Shown here in pieces: positions 16,007 to 23,518 of a stretch of 64,000 bases of DNA. Under the pieces are notes generated by a model. That model was not told the origin of the DNA and ran no database searches. It was given only the letters and a program-made list of their open reading frames with translations. How positions within the stretch are numbered: position 1 is the first letter of the stretch; the number at the start of each line of letters is the position of its first letter. The stretch is from NCBI GenBank assembly GCA_013416405.1, contig JACCET010000002.1, positions 186,001 through 250,000 of the forward strand, in the 5' to 3' direction. Source of the stretch: Alcaligenaceae bacterium. GTDB lineage: Bacteria; Pseudomonadota; Gammaproteobacteria; Burkholderiales; Burkholderiaceae_B. Both the position numbers and the translations under genes were made by a program.

Positions 16007-17068
16007 TCAAGGCAGGTTTTCGTTCAACACCACGCTGATATGCATGGGTTCGACCCCGGCCATGGCATCACGTCCGGCACGAAGATTGGCAAAGATACGC
16101 ACGCTGTTCATGATGGTGGAGTGCAGATTCTGATTCAGCAGTGCATCGAGCGAGCCGTCGACCAGCAGGGCGCGGGTATCGGGTGTTAAGCCGTGCCCGA
16201 TGAAAACCGTATTCTGGTCGCGCCCGGCTTCTTTCAGGGCTTGCGCCACGCCGTCGGATGCACCACCGATGTTGTAGATGCCAACCAGATCGGGGTATTG
16301 CTTGAGCAGTTGTTTGGACTGGCGATAATTGATGCTTGCGTCGTCGTGCCCTTCGCGCAGGCCGACGACGGTCAGGTTGGGAAATTTTTCTTCAAGAATA
16401 TGCTGGAAGCCCATTTCGCGCTCTTCGTGGCCGCGATAGTTGCGGCTGCCCGCGATCATGGCGACTTTGCCTGCGCGCGGCCCGACAAAGCGGCCCATTA
16501 ATAGGCCGGCGCTGCGGCCCGCAGCGCGATTATCCAGGCCAACATAAGCGGCGCGGCGCGAGCTGGACAAGTCTGAAATCAGGGTCAGCGTGTGCACGTT
16601 CTTTTCAGCCAGTGTGTTGACGGCTTCGCGCACCAACGGGTGTTCCAGCGCCATGAAGGCTATGCCATCGGCGCGCCGGCTTTCGCGCAGCAGGCTTTCG
16701 ACCAGTATTTGCGGGTTGAAGCCTTCAATGTAGCGGCATCGACATTGCACGTTGAAGGGTTCGAATTGATCGTGTGCGATGCTGACAAAGTCGCCCAACA
16801 TATTCAGGAAGCGGTTGGTGCCGGCAGGCAACAGAAATACCAACCGCATGGGCTGCGGGCGTAATGCCCGATAAAGATCGTCTTGTGGCAGGTAGCCCAG
16901 ATCGGCGGCTGCTTTCAGCACAGCCTGAACGGTGGCTGGCCTGACGCCTGGCCTATGGTTCAGCACCCGATCAACGGTCGCTGTGGATACGCCCGCGCGT
17001 GCGGCGACTTCGGCGATGCCTATGCGTGATTTTTCGCTGCCGACTTTCATTCCATCATATTCCATCAT
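16007..17068 (-). CDS. LacI-family transcriptional regulator
   Basis: This is a 353-residue regulator. The N-terminal LacI helix-turn-helix and hinge are clear (IAEVAARAGVSTATVDRVLN, then VRPATVQAVLKAAADLGY). A periplasmic-binding-protein-like sensor domain follows from about residue 70 (LRPQPMRLVFLLPAGTNRF). It resembles the branch with ribose/galactose-like sensor domains. It is divergent from the transporter-RuBisCO-like operon, and a perfect 20-bp palindrome lies 22 bases upstream of its start, so it most likely represses that operon and itself until the substrate, probably a sugar acid, is bound. Either ATG at 17068 or one at 17050 could be the start; no strong RBS decides. Confidence 0.92.
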   Translation of the reverse strand: MMEYDGMKVGSEKSRIGIAEVAARAGVSTATVDRVLNHRPGVRPATVQAVLKAAADLGYLPQDDLYRALRPQPMRLVFLLPAGTNRFLNMLGDFVSIAHDQFEPFNVQCRCRYIEGFNPQILVESLLRESRRADGIAFMALEHPLVREAVNTLAEKNVHTLTLISDLSSSRRAAYVGLDNRAAGRSAGLLMGRFVGPRAGKVAMIAGSRNYRGHEEREMGFQHILEEKFPNLTVVGLREGHDDASINYRQSKQLLKQYPDLVGIYNIGGASDGVAQALKEAGRDQNTVFIGHGLTPDTRALLVDGSLDALLNQNLHSTIMNSVRIFANLRAGRDAMAGVEPMHISVVLNENLP

Positions 17069-17089
17069 GTGAATATCTTGCCATCTAGT

Positions 17090-17109
17090 ATGCCTAAAAT
17101 TTTAGGCAT
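17090..17109. promoter_or_regulatory. 20-bp perfect palindrome, candidate LacI operator
   Basis: ATGCCTAAAATTTTAGGCAT is perfectly self-complementary and lies between the divergent LacI gene and the transporter operon. Its right half overlaps a possible -35 (TTAGGC, 17102) that is 17 bases from TAGAAT (17125-17130), so binding would repress the operon. A second dyad, TGATGTTTT-N14-AAAACATCA (17132-17163), lies downstream and could be an auxiliary site. Confidence 0.72.
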
Positions 17110-17258
17110 TGCAATACGTAGATATAGAATTTGATGTTTTCTGTAAACCATCAAAAAACATCATTTTTGAATCTGGACATCAATCAGGCATGCAGCTACC
17201 ATGATCTACCGATAAACAAAAATATGCAGTCGGAACCGAGACAAAACCTGATATCAGC

Positions 17259-17942
17259 ATGAATTACGAATTCGATTTTTCATCCGTATTGGCCCAATGG
17301 CCAGTGTTCCTTGAAGGAGCCTGGCTGACCATACAGCTGTCGGTTCCGGCCACGATAGTGGGTCTGGTACTAGGTACGCTTTTCGCCATAGGCCGGCGCA
17401 GCACCATACGTTCGCTTTCCCGGTTCTGCGGTTTCTATGTCGAGATCGTGCGCAACACACCTTTCCTGGTGCAGATATTTCTGGTCTTTTTTGGCATGGC
17501 CAATCTGGGTTGGAGAGTCTCGGCATTTGCGGCGGGTTTGCTGGCCCTGATCATTAACGTTGCAGCATATACCTGCGAAATCATGCGAGCAGGCATGGAC
17601 TCGGTTCATCCAGGGCAGATCGAGGCCGCCGAATGCCTGGGGCTGACGAAAAGACAGGTTTACTGGCATGTTATTTTGTTGCCGGCCATGGAAAAGGTCT
17701 ATCCCGCCCTGACCAGCCAGTTTGTGCTGCTGATGTTGGCCTCATCCATTACGTCGCAGATCTCGGTCGAAGAGCTGACGGCCGTCGCCAGCCGGGTGCA
17801 GTCCGAGACCTTCCGCCCCTTCGAAGCCTATATTCTGGTAGCCGTCGTCTACCTGGCGCTGTCGCTGCTGATGCGTATAGGCATGTGGGGATTCGGGCAG
17901 TTGGTGTTTGCTCGTCGTCGCCGTTTGAAGACTACAGGGTGA
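17259..17942 (+). CDS. Polar amino acid-type ABC transporter permease 1
   Basis: This is a 227-residue inner-membrane permease of the HisM/GlnP (PAAT) family with about five hydrophobic segments. The early segment WLTIQLSVPATIVGLVLGTL and the EAA loop (GQIEAAECLGLTKRQVYWHVILLPAM) that docks the ATPase are clear. It is the first gene of the operon, 150 bases from the operator palindrome, and is followed after 4 bases by a second permease. PAAT transporters normally import amino acids or opines; the downstream enzymes here point to a sugar-acid-like substrate. Confidence 0.93.
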   Translation: MNYEFDFSSVLAQWPVFLEGAWLTIQLSVPATIVGLVLGTLFAIGRRSTIRSLSRFCGFYVEIVRNTPFLVQIFLVFFGMANLGWRVSAFAAGLLALIINVAAYTCEIMRAGMDSVHPGQIEAAECLGLTKRQVYWHVILLPAMEKVYPALTSQFVLLMLASSITSQISVEELTAVASRVQSETFRPFEAYILVAVVYLALSLLMRIGMWGFGQLVFARRRRLKTTG

Positions 17943-17946
17943 AGCC

Positions 17947-18618
17947 ATGATATCCGGTGGATTTACATACGCGCATTTCGAGTTCCTGCTGCAAGGTGCG
18001 GTCTGGACGATATGCCTATCGCTGATCGCCTTTATCGGCGGCGGGGTGGCCGGCGGCATAGTAGCCTTGCTGCGCATCAGCTCCATGGCTCCGGTCAGAT
18101 GGCTGTCTTATCTTTATGTGCAGGTGATACAGGGCACACCGTTGTTGGTGCTGCTGTTTGTGGCGTACTTCGGTTTGAGCATAGCGGGCCTGACCCTTAC
18201 GGGTCTGGCCGCAGCCGGCATTGCAATGGTGATTTATGTCAGCGCCTATCTGGGTGAAATATGGCGTGGCTGCATAGAGTCGGTTGCCAAAACCCAATGG
18301 GAAGCAGCCGAGTGCCTGGCACTGTCGCGCAGCCAGCGCATGCGCCTGGTCATTTTGCCGCAGGCCATGCGTATTGCCACGCCGCCCACGGTGGGCTTCA
18401 TGGTGCAAATCGTCAAGAACACCTCGCTGGCTTCCATAGTGGGCTTTGTGGAGCTGGTGCGGGCCGGGCAGTTGATCAACAACTCCATTTTCCAGCCCTT
18501 CCTGGTCTATGTCTTGATAGCGCTGTTTTATTTTGCGATGTGCTATCCCTTGTCGGTGTGGAGCCGCAAGCTCGAACGCAAGCTTCAGTACGGCGCACGT
18601 TCCACACTGAGCGCATAA
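17947..18618 (+). CDS. Polar amino acid-type ABC transporter permease 2
   Basis: This is a 223-residue partner permease of the same family. Its N-terminal segment reads FLLQGAVWTICLSLIAFIGG, and the EAA loop is TQWEAAECLALSRSQRMRLVILPQAM. It forms the membrane channel with the preceding gene as a heterodimer, to judge from the tight spacing and similar topology. The ATPase gene begins 11 bases downstream. Nothing in the sequence indicates the ligand. Confidence 0.93.
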   Translation: MISGGFTYAHFEFLLQGAVWTICLSLIAFIGGGVAGGIVALLRISSMAPVRWLSYLYVQVIQGTPLLVLLFVAYFGLSIAGLTLTGLAAAGIAMVIYVSAYLGEIWRGCIESVAKTQWEAAECLALSRSQRMRLVILPQAMRIATPPTVGFMVQIVKNTSLASIVGFVELVRAGQLINNSIFQPFLVYVLIALFYFAMCYPLSVWSRKLERKLQYGARSTLSA

Positions 18619-18629
18619 AAGGAAAAACT

Positions 18630-19358
18630 ATGTCGATAGTGGTTGAACTGAAAGACGTTCATAAAAGCTTTGGCGCCAACCAAGTGTTGAAAGGCGTGTC
18701 GTTTGAGGTTGCCAAGGGGCAGGTCGTGGCCATCATCGGGCAAAGCGGCTCAGGTAAAAGCACGGCTTTGCGTTGCATAGACCACCTGGAGGTCATCGAT
18801 CAGGGGCAGATCAATGTATGCGGGCATCGCGTGCACGATGACGGGATCAACCTGCGTTCGTTGCGTACCGACGTGGGCATAGTCTTTCAAAGCTACAACC
18901 TGTTCCCGCATCTTACGGTTGCACAGAACGTAATGCTTGCTCCGCGCGCGGTCAAGAAAAAGTCCAAGGAAGAAGCGCTGGCTATCAGCAACCGCACCCT
19001 GAAGCAGGTGGGCCTGCTGGAAAAAGCGGATGCCTATCCCGAGCAGCTCTCGGGCGGACAGCAACAGCGCGTCGCGATTGCACGGTCATTGGCCATGGAG
19101 CCCAAGGTCATGCTGTTCGATGAGGTCACGTCGGCGCTGGATCCGCAACTGACGGGGGAAGTCCTACGTGTTATCGAGCAACTGGCCGCCGAAGGTATGA
19201 CTATGGTGCTGGTTACCCATGAAATGGAGTTTGCGGCAAAAGTGGCCGACACCATTATCTACATGCACCAGGGCAAGGTCTGGGAAACGGGCAGCGGCGA
19301 GATGCTGCGCAAGCCGCAGACGGCCGAATTGCAGGAATTTCTGGCGTTTGGGCTGTGA
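18630..19358 (+). CDS. Polar amino acid-type ABC transporter ATPase
   Basis: This is a 242-residue nucleotide-binding subunit. Walker A is GQSGSGKST (near residue 38), the Q-loop is FQSYNLFPHLTVAQNV, the ABC signature is LSGGQQQR and Walker B is VMLFDEVTSALD; the switch histidine is in VTHEMEFA. The ATG at 18630 follows AAAGGAAAAACT and gives the family N-terminus, so the long upstream frame from 18261, which runs antisense-like through the permease, was rejected. It powers uptake through the two permeases upstream. Confidence 0.95.
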   Translation: MSIVVELKDVHKSFGANQVLKGVSFEVAKGQVVAIIGQSGSGKSTALRCIDHLEVIDQGQINVCGHRVHDDGINLRSLRTDVGIVFQSYNLFPHLTVAQNVMLAPRAVKKKSKEEALAISNRTLKQVGLLEKADAYPEQLSGGQQQRVAIARSLAMEPKVMLFDEVTSALDPQLTGEVLRVIEQLAAEGMTMVLVTHEMEFAAKVADTIIYMHQGKVWETGSGEMLRKPQTAELQEFLAFGL

Positions 19359-19417
19359 ACACAGCGCTACGCCTTTTTTACGTGACATCACTTTATGCTA
19401 GAGCAACGGAGACAATC

Positions 19418-20215
19418 ATGAAACTGAAAAAAATACTATCCCTGGGTACGCTGGCGCTGTGCCTGGGTGCCTTTACCGGCGCGGCTTCAGCCGATGCGCT
19501 GGCCGATATCAAAGCGGCCAAGAAAGTGCGGGTCGGTATCGATCTGGGTGCGCCTTTTTACGGCTATATCGATGGGAAAATGCAGGCGGTCGGTTCCGAC
19601 GTCGAGGCTGCGAAATTGCTGGCCGAAGATCTGGGCGTTGAACTGGAAATTGTTCAAACGACCAACTCTGCACGCATTCCCAATCTTCTGTCGAACAAGG
19701 CCGATCTGATCATTTCGTCACTGTCCATTACGCCAGAACGTGCCAAGGCGGTTGATTTTTCGATTCCTTACGGCGCCATTCAGGCAGCGGTTGGCGCGCC
19801 CAAGAGCCTGGATATCAAGGGCATGGATGACCTGGCCGGCAAGTCGGTTGCGGTGACCCGTGGCGGGCCGCAAGACAAGCTGGTTTCTGAAGGCGCGCCC
19901 AAAGCCAAGGTCGTACGCTTTGACGACGAGGCCGCTTCCATCACAGCCGCTGCTACCGGACAAACCGATATCGTGGCAATTACGCCACCCATTATCAGCG
20001 CCATCAGCAAACGCAATCCCGAGCGCGAGTTCGAGGTCAAGTTTGTCATTCAGTCTTATCAACTGGGTGTTGCCATGCGCAAGAACGAGCCGCAACTGAA
20101 GGAATGGGTTAATGAATGGATACGTACCAATCTGAAGAATGGCAAGCTTAACGACATTCATGTGAAGTACGCCGGCGTGCCTATCCCCGAAGAAATCGTA
20201 CAAGGCACCAACTGA
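19418..20215 (+). CDS. Periplasmic receptor, amino acid-type (SBP_bac_3)
   Basis: This is a 265-residue solute-binding protein. A Sec signal peptide (KKILSLGTLALCLGAFTGAASA) ends near residue 24. The mature domain shows the SBP_bac_3 pattern: VRVGIDLGAPFYGYIDGKMQAVGSDVEAAKLLAEDLG in outline, then DLIISSLSITPERAKAVDFSIPY, where the arginine normally clamps an alpha-carboxylate. The ATG at 19418 (AACGGAGACAATC upstream) is preferred to 19355, which lies in the end of the ATPase gene. It delivers the ligand to the permeases. A carboxylate-bearing ligand is suggested by the conserved Arg and by the enzymes downstream. Confidence 0.94.
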   Translation: MKLKKILSLGTLALCLGAFTGAASADALADIKAAKKVRVGIDLGAPFYGYIDGKMQAVGSDVEAAKLLAEDLGVELEIVQTTNSARIPNLLSNKADLIISSLSITPERAKAVDFSIPYGAIQAAVGAPKSLDIKGMDDLAGKSVAVTRGGPQDKLVSEGAPKAKVVRFDDEAASITAAATGQTDIVAITPPIISAISKRNPEREFEVKFVIQSYQLGVAMRKNEPQLKEWVNEWIRTNLKNGKLNDIHVKYAGVPIPEEIVQGTN

Positions 20216-20292
20216 TAGTCGGCTATATGGAAGCAAGCCCGCCATGTCGCATGATAGGCGTTCAGTCGGGCCACTAATCTTTAGGAACAGGA

Positions 20293-20832
20293 ATGAGCAA
20301 GTTTTTTGGCGAGATTCGTCAGTTGGGTTATGTCGTCAAGGATATCGAGGCGGCCATGGAGTACTGGAGCAACACCTTGGGTGTCGGCCCCTGGTATTAC
20401 AACCCCAAGGTGCCTATCAAGAATTACCGCTATCGCGACGAAATCTACGAGCCGCATAATTCCGTGGCGCTGGCCAATTCAGGTTTTGTGCAGGTCGAGC
20501 TGATTCAATGCCGCAACGACGTGCCATCGATGTACCGCGATTTCCTGCAGGCCGGCAACACCGGTTTGCAACACGTGGCTTACTGGACGGAAAGCTATGA
20601 CAACGATCTTGCCAGGCTGGTGGCGCAGGGCTTTCGCCCGGTCATGAGCGGTGAAGTGGGCGAGCGCGGGCGCTTTGTGTACTTCGATACCGAATATCAC
20701 CCGGGTACGGTCATCGAACTGTCGGAAGTGGCCGGGCCCAAGGGCAAGCTGTTTGACCTGATCCGCAATGAGTCGCAAGAATGGGATGGTCACGATCCCG
20801 TGCGTGCTTTCCCCGATCTGAGCACACTGTAG
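20293..20832 (+). CDS. VOC-fold (glyoxalase-like) protein
   Basis: This is a 179-residue vicinal-oxygen-chelate protein with two beta-alpha-beta-beta-beta units. It begins like methylmalonyl-CoA epimerases (LGYVVKDIEAAMEYWSNTLGVGPW). The metal-ligand positions read Q10, E69 (QVELIQ), H94 (LQHVAYW) and E142 (TVIELSE), compared with His, Gln, His and Glu in methylmalonyl-CoA epimerase, so a metal site is retained but altered. It has AGGAACAGGA upstream of the start. Lying between the receptor and the RuBisCO-like gene, it may epimerise or isomerise an intermediate of the same pathway. The actual reaction is not deducible. Confidence 0.85.
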   Translation: MSKFFGEIRQLGYVVKDIEAAMEYWSNTLGVGPWYYNPKVPIKNYRYRDEIYEPHNSVALANSGFVQVELIQCRNDVPSMYRDFLQAGNTGLQHVAYWTESYDNDLARLVAQGFRPVMSGEVGERGRFVYFDTEYHPGTVIELSEVAGPKGKLFDLIRNESQEWDGHDPVRAFPDLSTL

Positions 20833-20883
20833 CCTGCTCACAGGCCCCGACTTCCTGAATATGTCCTACTTTTGCGCACACCT

Positions 20884-22152
20884 ATGAATTCAGAACGCTT
20901 TCATGCCACCTATCTAATAGAGACCCCTCTGGATCCAGCCAAGGTGGCGAATGTCATGGCCGGGGAACAGTCTTGCGGCACGTTTACACGAGTGCATGGC
21001 GAGACCGATGAGTTGCGGGAACGGGCCCGCGCAACCGTAGAGCAGCTGGACGTGCTGGATGTGTCAGATAGCCCTGCGCTGCCTAATGCCTGGCTGGACA
21101 GGCAAGGCAACAAAGGGCCCTGGCAGCGTGCCAGGGTGCGCATTTCCTTCCCGGTGGACAATATCGGAGCCAATCTGCCCACGCTGGCGTCTACGGTAGC
21201 AGGCAATCTGTACGACCTGGGCGAGACCACGGGCATGCGCCTTGAAACGCTGCATTTACCCGCCGCCTATCGCCAGCGCTTTGACATGCCCAGGCACGGG
21301 GTGGCCGGTACGCGCCGCCTGGCCGGTGTGGAACAAGGCCCTTTGCTGGGTACCATCATCAAGCCCAACGTTGGCTTGTCGCCGGCTCAGACAGCCGAGT
21401 TGGTCGGGCAGCTATGCCAGGCTGGCGTTGATTTCATCAAAGACGATGAAATCTGTGCCGACCCGGTGCATGCGCCGTTGGCCGAGCGCGTGGCCGCCGT
21501 GATGGCGGTGGTGCGCGAGCATGAGCAGCGCATCGGCAAGGCCGTCATGGTGGCATTCAATATCACCGACGAAACCGATGCCATGCGTCGCCATGCCGAG
21601 TTGGTGGAGCGCGAAGGTGGCAGTTGCGTCATGGTCAGTCTTAATTATTGCGGGTACTCTGCGGTGCAGACCTTGCGCCGCAGTACCTCTCTGGTTTTGC
21701 ATGGCCACCGCAACGGCTACGGCGCCATGGCGCGTCATCCCTTGCTGGGTATTTCGTTTCAGGCCTACCAGACGCTTTGGCGTCTGTCCGGTGTCGATCA
21801 CATGCACGTTCATGGCCTGCAAGGCAAGTTTTCCCAGGAAGATCAAGAGGTCGTGGACTCGGCTCGTGATTGCCTTGCGCCGCTGGCCGACGGACTTGAC
21901 GACCAGGTCATGCCAGCATTTTCATCCGGGCAGTGGGCGGGTACGGTGCCGGCCACATTCGATGCCGTAGGCAGCGATGACTTGCTGTTCATGTCGGGTG
22001 GCGGCATATTGGCCCACCCCGATGGTCCTGCCGCCGGGATAGTCAGCTTGCGCCAGGCCTGGAGCGCGGCCCACAGCGGCGTGCCGTTATCCGACTACGC
22101 CGTGAACGCGCCGGAATTGCGTCGCGCGCTGGAATTCTTCGGCGGCAGGTAA
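20884..22152 (+). CDS. oiaX: RuBisCO-like protein (RLP), candidate OiaX
   Basis: This is a 422-residue form-IV RuBisCO homologue. Key active-site positions are retained: K160 in GTIIKPNVGL (RuBisCO K175), the carbamate motif K186-D188-E189 in DFIKDDE (K201, D203, E204), H275-R276 in HGHRNG (H294, R295), K315 in a loop-6-like GKFSQE, and SGGG at 371. The N-terminal domain is divergent, so CO2 fixation is not expected. RLPs next to DUF1537 kinases are known to act on 3-oxo-isoapionate 4-phosphate in D-apiose breakdown (OiaX), cleaving off or hydrolysing a carboxyl unit. The DUF1537 kinase follows after 4 bases. The symbol is tentative because the wider gene context differs from the described clusters. 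Confidence 0.85.
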   Translation: MNSERFHATYLIETPLDPAKVANVMAGEQSCGTFTRVHGETDELRERARATVEQLDVLDVSDSPALPNAWLDRQGNKGPWQRARVRISFPVDNIGANLPTLASTVAGNLYDLGETTGMRLETLHLPAAYRQRFDMPRHGVAGTRRLAGVEQGPLLGTIIKPNVGLSPAQTAELVGQLCQAGVDFIKDDEICADPVHAPLAERVAAVMAVVREHEQRIGKAVMVAFNITDETDAMRRHAELVEREGGSCVMVSLNYCGYSAVQTLRRSTSLVLHGHRNGYGAMARHPLLGISFQAYQTLWRLSGVDHMHVHGLQGKFSQEDQEVVDSARDCLAPLADGLDDQVMPAFSSGQWAGTVPATFDAVGSDDLLFMSGGGILAHPDGPAAGIVSLRQAWSAAHSGVPLSDYAVNAPELRRALEFFGGR

Positions 22153-22156
22153 GCGC

Positions 22157-23482
22157 ATGGCGCGGCACAAAACCCGACTGGCTTTCTACGCCGACGATTT
22201 CACCGGCGCAACCGATACCTTGTCGACGGTAGCCCGCGCCGGTTATCGCAGCATGTTGTTCCTGCGCCTGCCGACCAGCCGGCAATTGCACGATGCCGGT
22301 GCGCTGGATTGTCTGGGTATTGCGGGTGCTGCCCGTTCCATGCACGAACCAGAGCAAGTCGCGGAGCTGGAGTCGGCGGGTCGGTTCTTGCGCGAAGTGG
22401 GCGCAAGCGTTACGCATTACAAAACCTGCTCCACCTTCGATAGTTCGCCTGACACGGGCAGCATAGGCCGTGCCGTTCAGACGTTGCGCAAGCAACTACG
22501 GCCGGTGCAGTTTATGCCCATAGTCGGGGGGCAGCCCAATCTGGGTCGATACTGTGTGTTCGGCAATCTGTTCGCGGCCTTTCGTACGGGGGACGCGGCC
22601 TTTCGCCTGGATCGCCATCCCACCATGAGCCGGCATCCCGTGACGCCCATGCACGAGGCCGATCTGCGCCTGCATCTGGCACAGCAGGGGCTAGAGCAAG
22701 TCGGTTTGGTGGAATATCCCGCCTATGCATTGGCACCGGCGCAATTCCATGCCTTGTTGGATCAGACCATTACCGAACATCCCGACGGCGTTCTGTTTGA
22801 CGTGGGGCAGTCCGAGCATCTGGCCACGGTGGGCCAAGCCATCTGGCGGCATGCCCGCAATCAGCCGCTGCTGGCCGTTGGGCCCAGCAGCGTGGCCCAG
22901 GCGCTCATTGCGCATTGGAATGAATCCGGCAAGGGCGCTGCGCAAGCTCAGGCTCACGCCATGGTGTCAGCGCAAGACCCCGTCTTCGTCATGTCGGGCA
23001 GTCGCTCACCCGTGACGGCGATGCAAATCGCAGCCGCGAACTCTTATGAGCGCATCCCCATGAATGCGGCACTTTTGTGTGCAGGGGCGGGCGATGCCTA
23101 TGACGCCCTGCTGGGCCAGGTCGTGGCCGGTTTGGCTGGGGGCAGGCATGTGCTGACCTACGTGGCCGACGAGCCGCAGCAGGCGCGCCCGGTTGCGGCA
23201 TCCGTTTTGGCTCAGGCTTGCGGGCGCTTCCTGGCTCGGGTGCTGGTGCAAGGCCGGCCGGCCAGGGTGGGCGTCGCCGGCGGTGATACCTCCAGCCTGG
23301 CATTGAAGTCGCTTGATGTATGGGGTTTGTCGTATATGGGCCAAGTGGATCCGGGGGCAGCTCTGTGCCGCATGCATTCTGATCTTGACTACCTGTCGGG
23401 CGTGGAAGTCATGCTCAAGGGCGGGCAAATGGGTTCGGAGCAGGTATTCGAGAAACTGATTGCGCCCGATCGGGCATGCTAG
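22157..23482 (+). CDS. oiaK: DUF1537 four-carbon acid sugar kinase, candidate OiaK
   Basis: This is a 441-residue two-domain kinase of the DUF1537 family, which phosphorylates tetronate-type and branched acid sugars with ATP. The N-terminal substrate domain has YADDFTGATDTL (residues 11-22) and HYKTCSTFDSSPDTGSIG around K89. The C-terminal nucleotide domain has the glycine-rich GVAGGDTSS and KGGQMG motifs. It is translationally close to the RuBisCO-like gene (4-base gap). Known partners are PdxA2, class II aldolases or RLPs; with an RLP the described substrate is 3-oxo-isoapionate. The start is the ATG at 22157. The family assignment is secure and the exact substrate is inferred. Confidence 0.88.
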   Translation: MARHKTRLAFYADDFTGATDTLSTVARAGYRSMLFLRLPTSRQLHDAGALDCLGIAGAARSMHEPEQVAELESAGRFLREVGASVTHYKTCSTFDSSPDTGSIGRAVQTLRKQLRPVQFMPIVGGQPNLGRYCVFGNLFAAFRTGDAAFRLDRHPTMSRHPVTPMHEADLRLHLAQQGLEQVGLVEYPAYALAPAQFHALLDQTITEHPDGVLFDVGQSEHLATVGQAIWRHARNQPLLAVGPSSVAQALIAHWNESGKGAAQAQAHAMVSAQDPVFVMSGSRSPVTAMQIAAANSYERIPMNAALLCAGAGDAYDALLGQVVAGLAGGRHVLTYVADEPQQARPVAASVLAQACGRFLARVLVQGRPARVGVAGGDTSSLALKSLDVWGLSYMGQVDPGAALCRMHSDLDYLSGVEVMLKGGQMGSEQVFEKLIAPDRAC

Positions 23483-23518
23483 CATCGTAGCCATTCTGTC
23501 TCGAAAGATGAAAGACTC

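Noticed and set aside
18261-18629. N-terminal extension of the ABC ATPase frame
   Set aside because: It lies wholly within the permease gene and has no family resemblance; the ATG at 18630 has an RBS.
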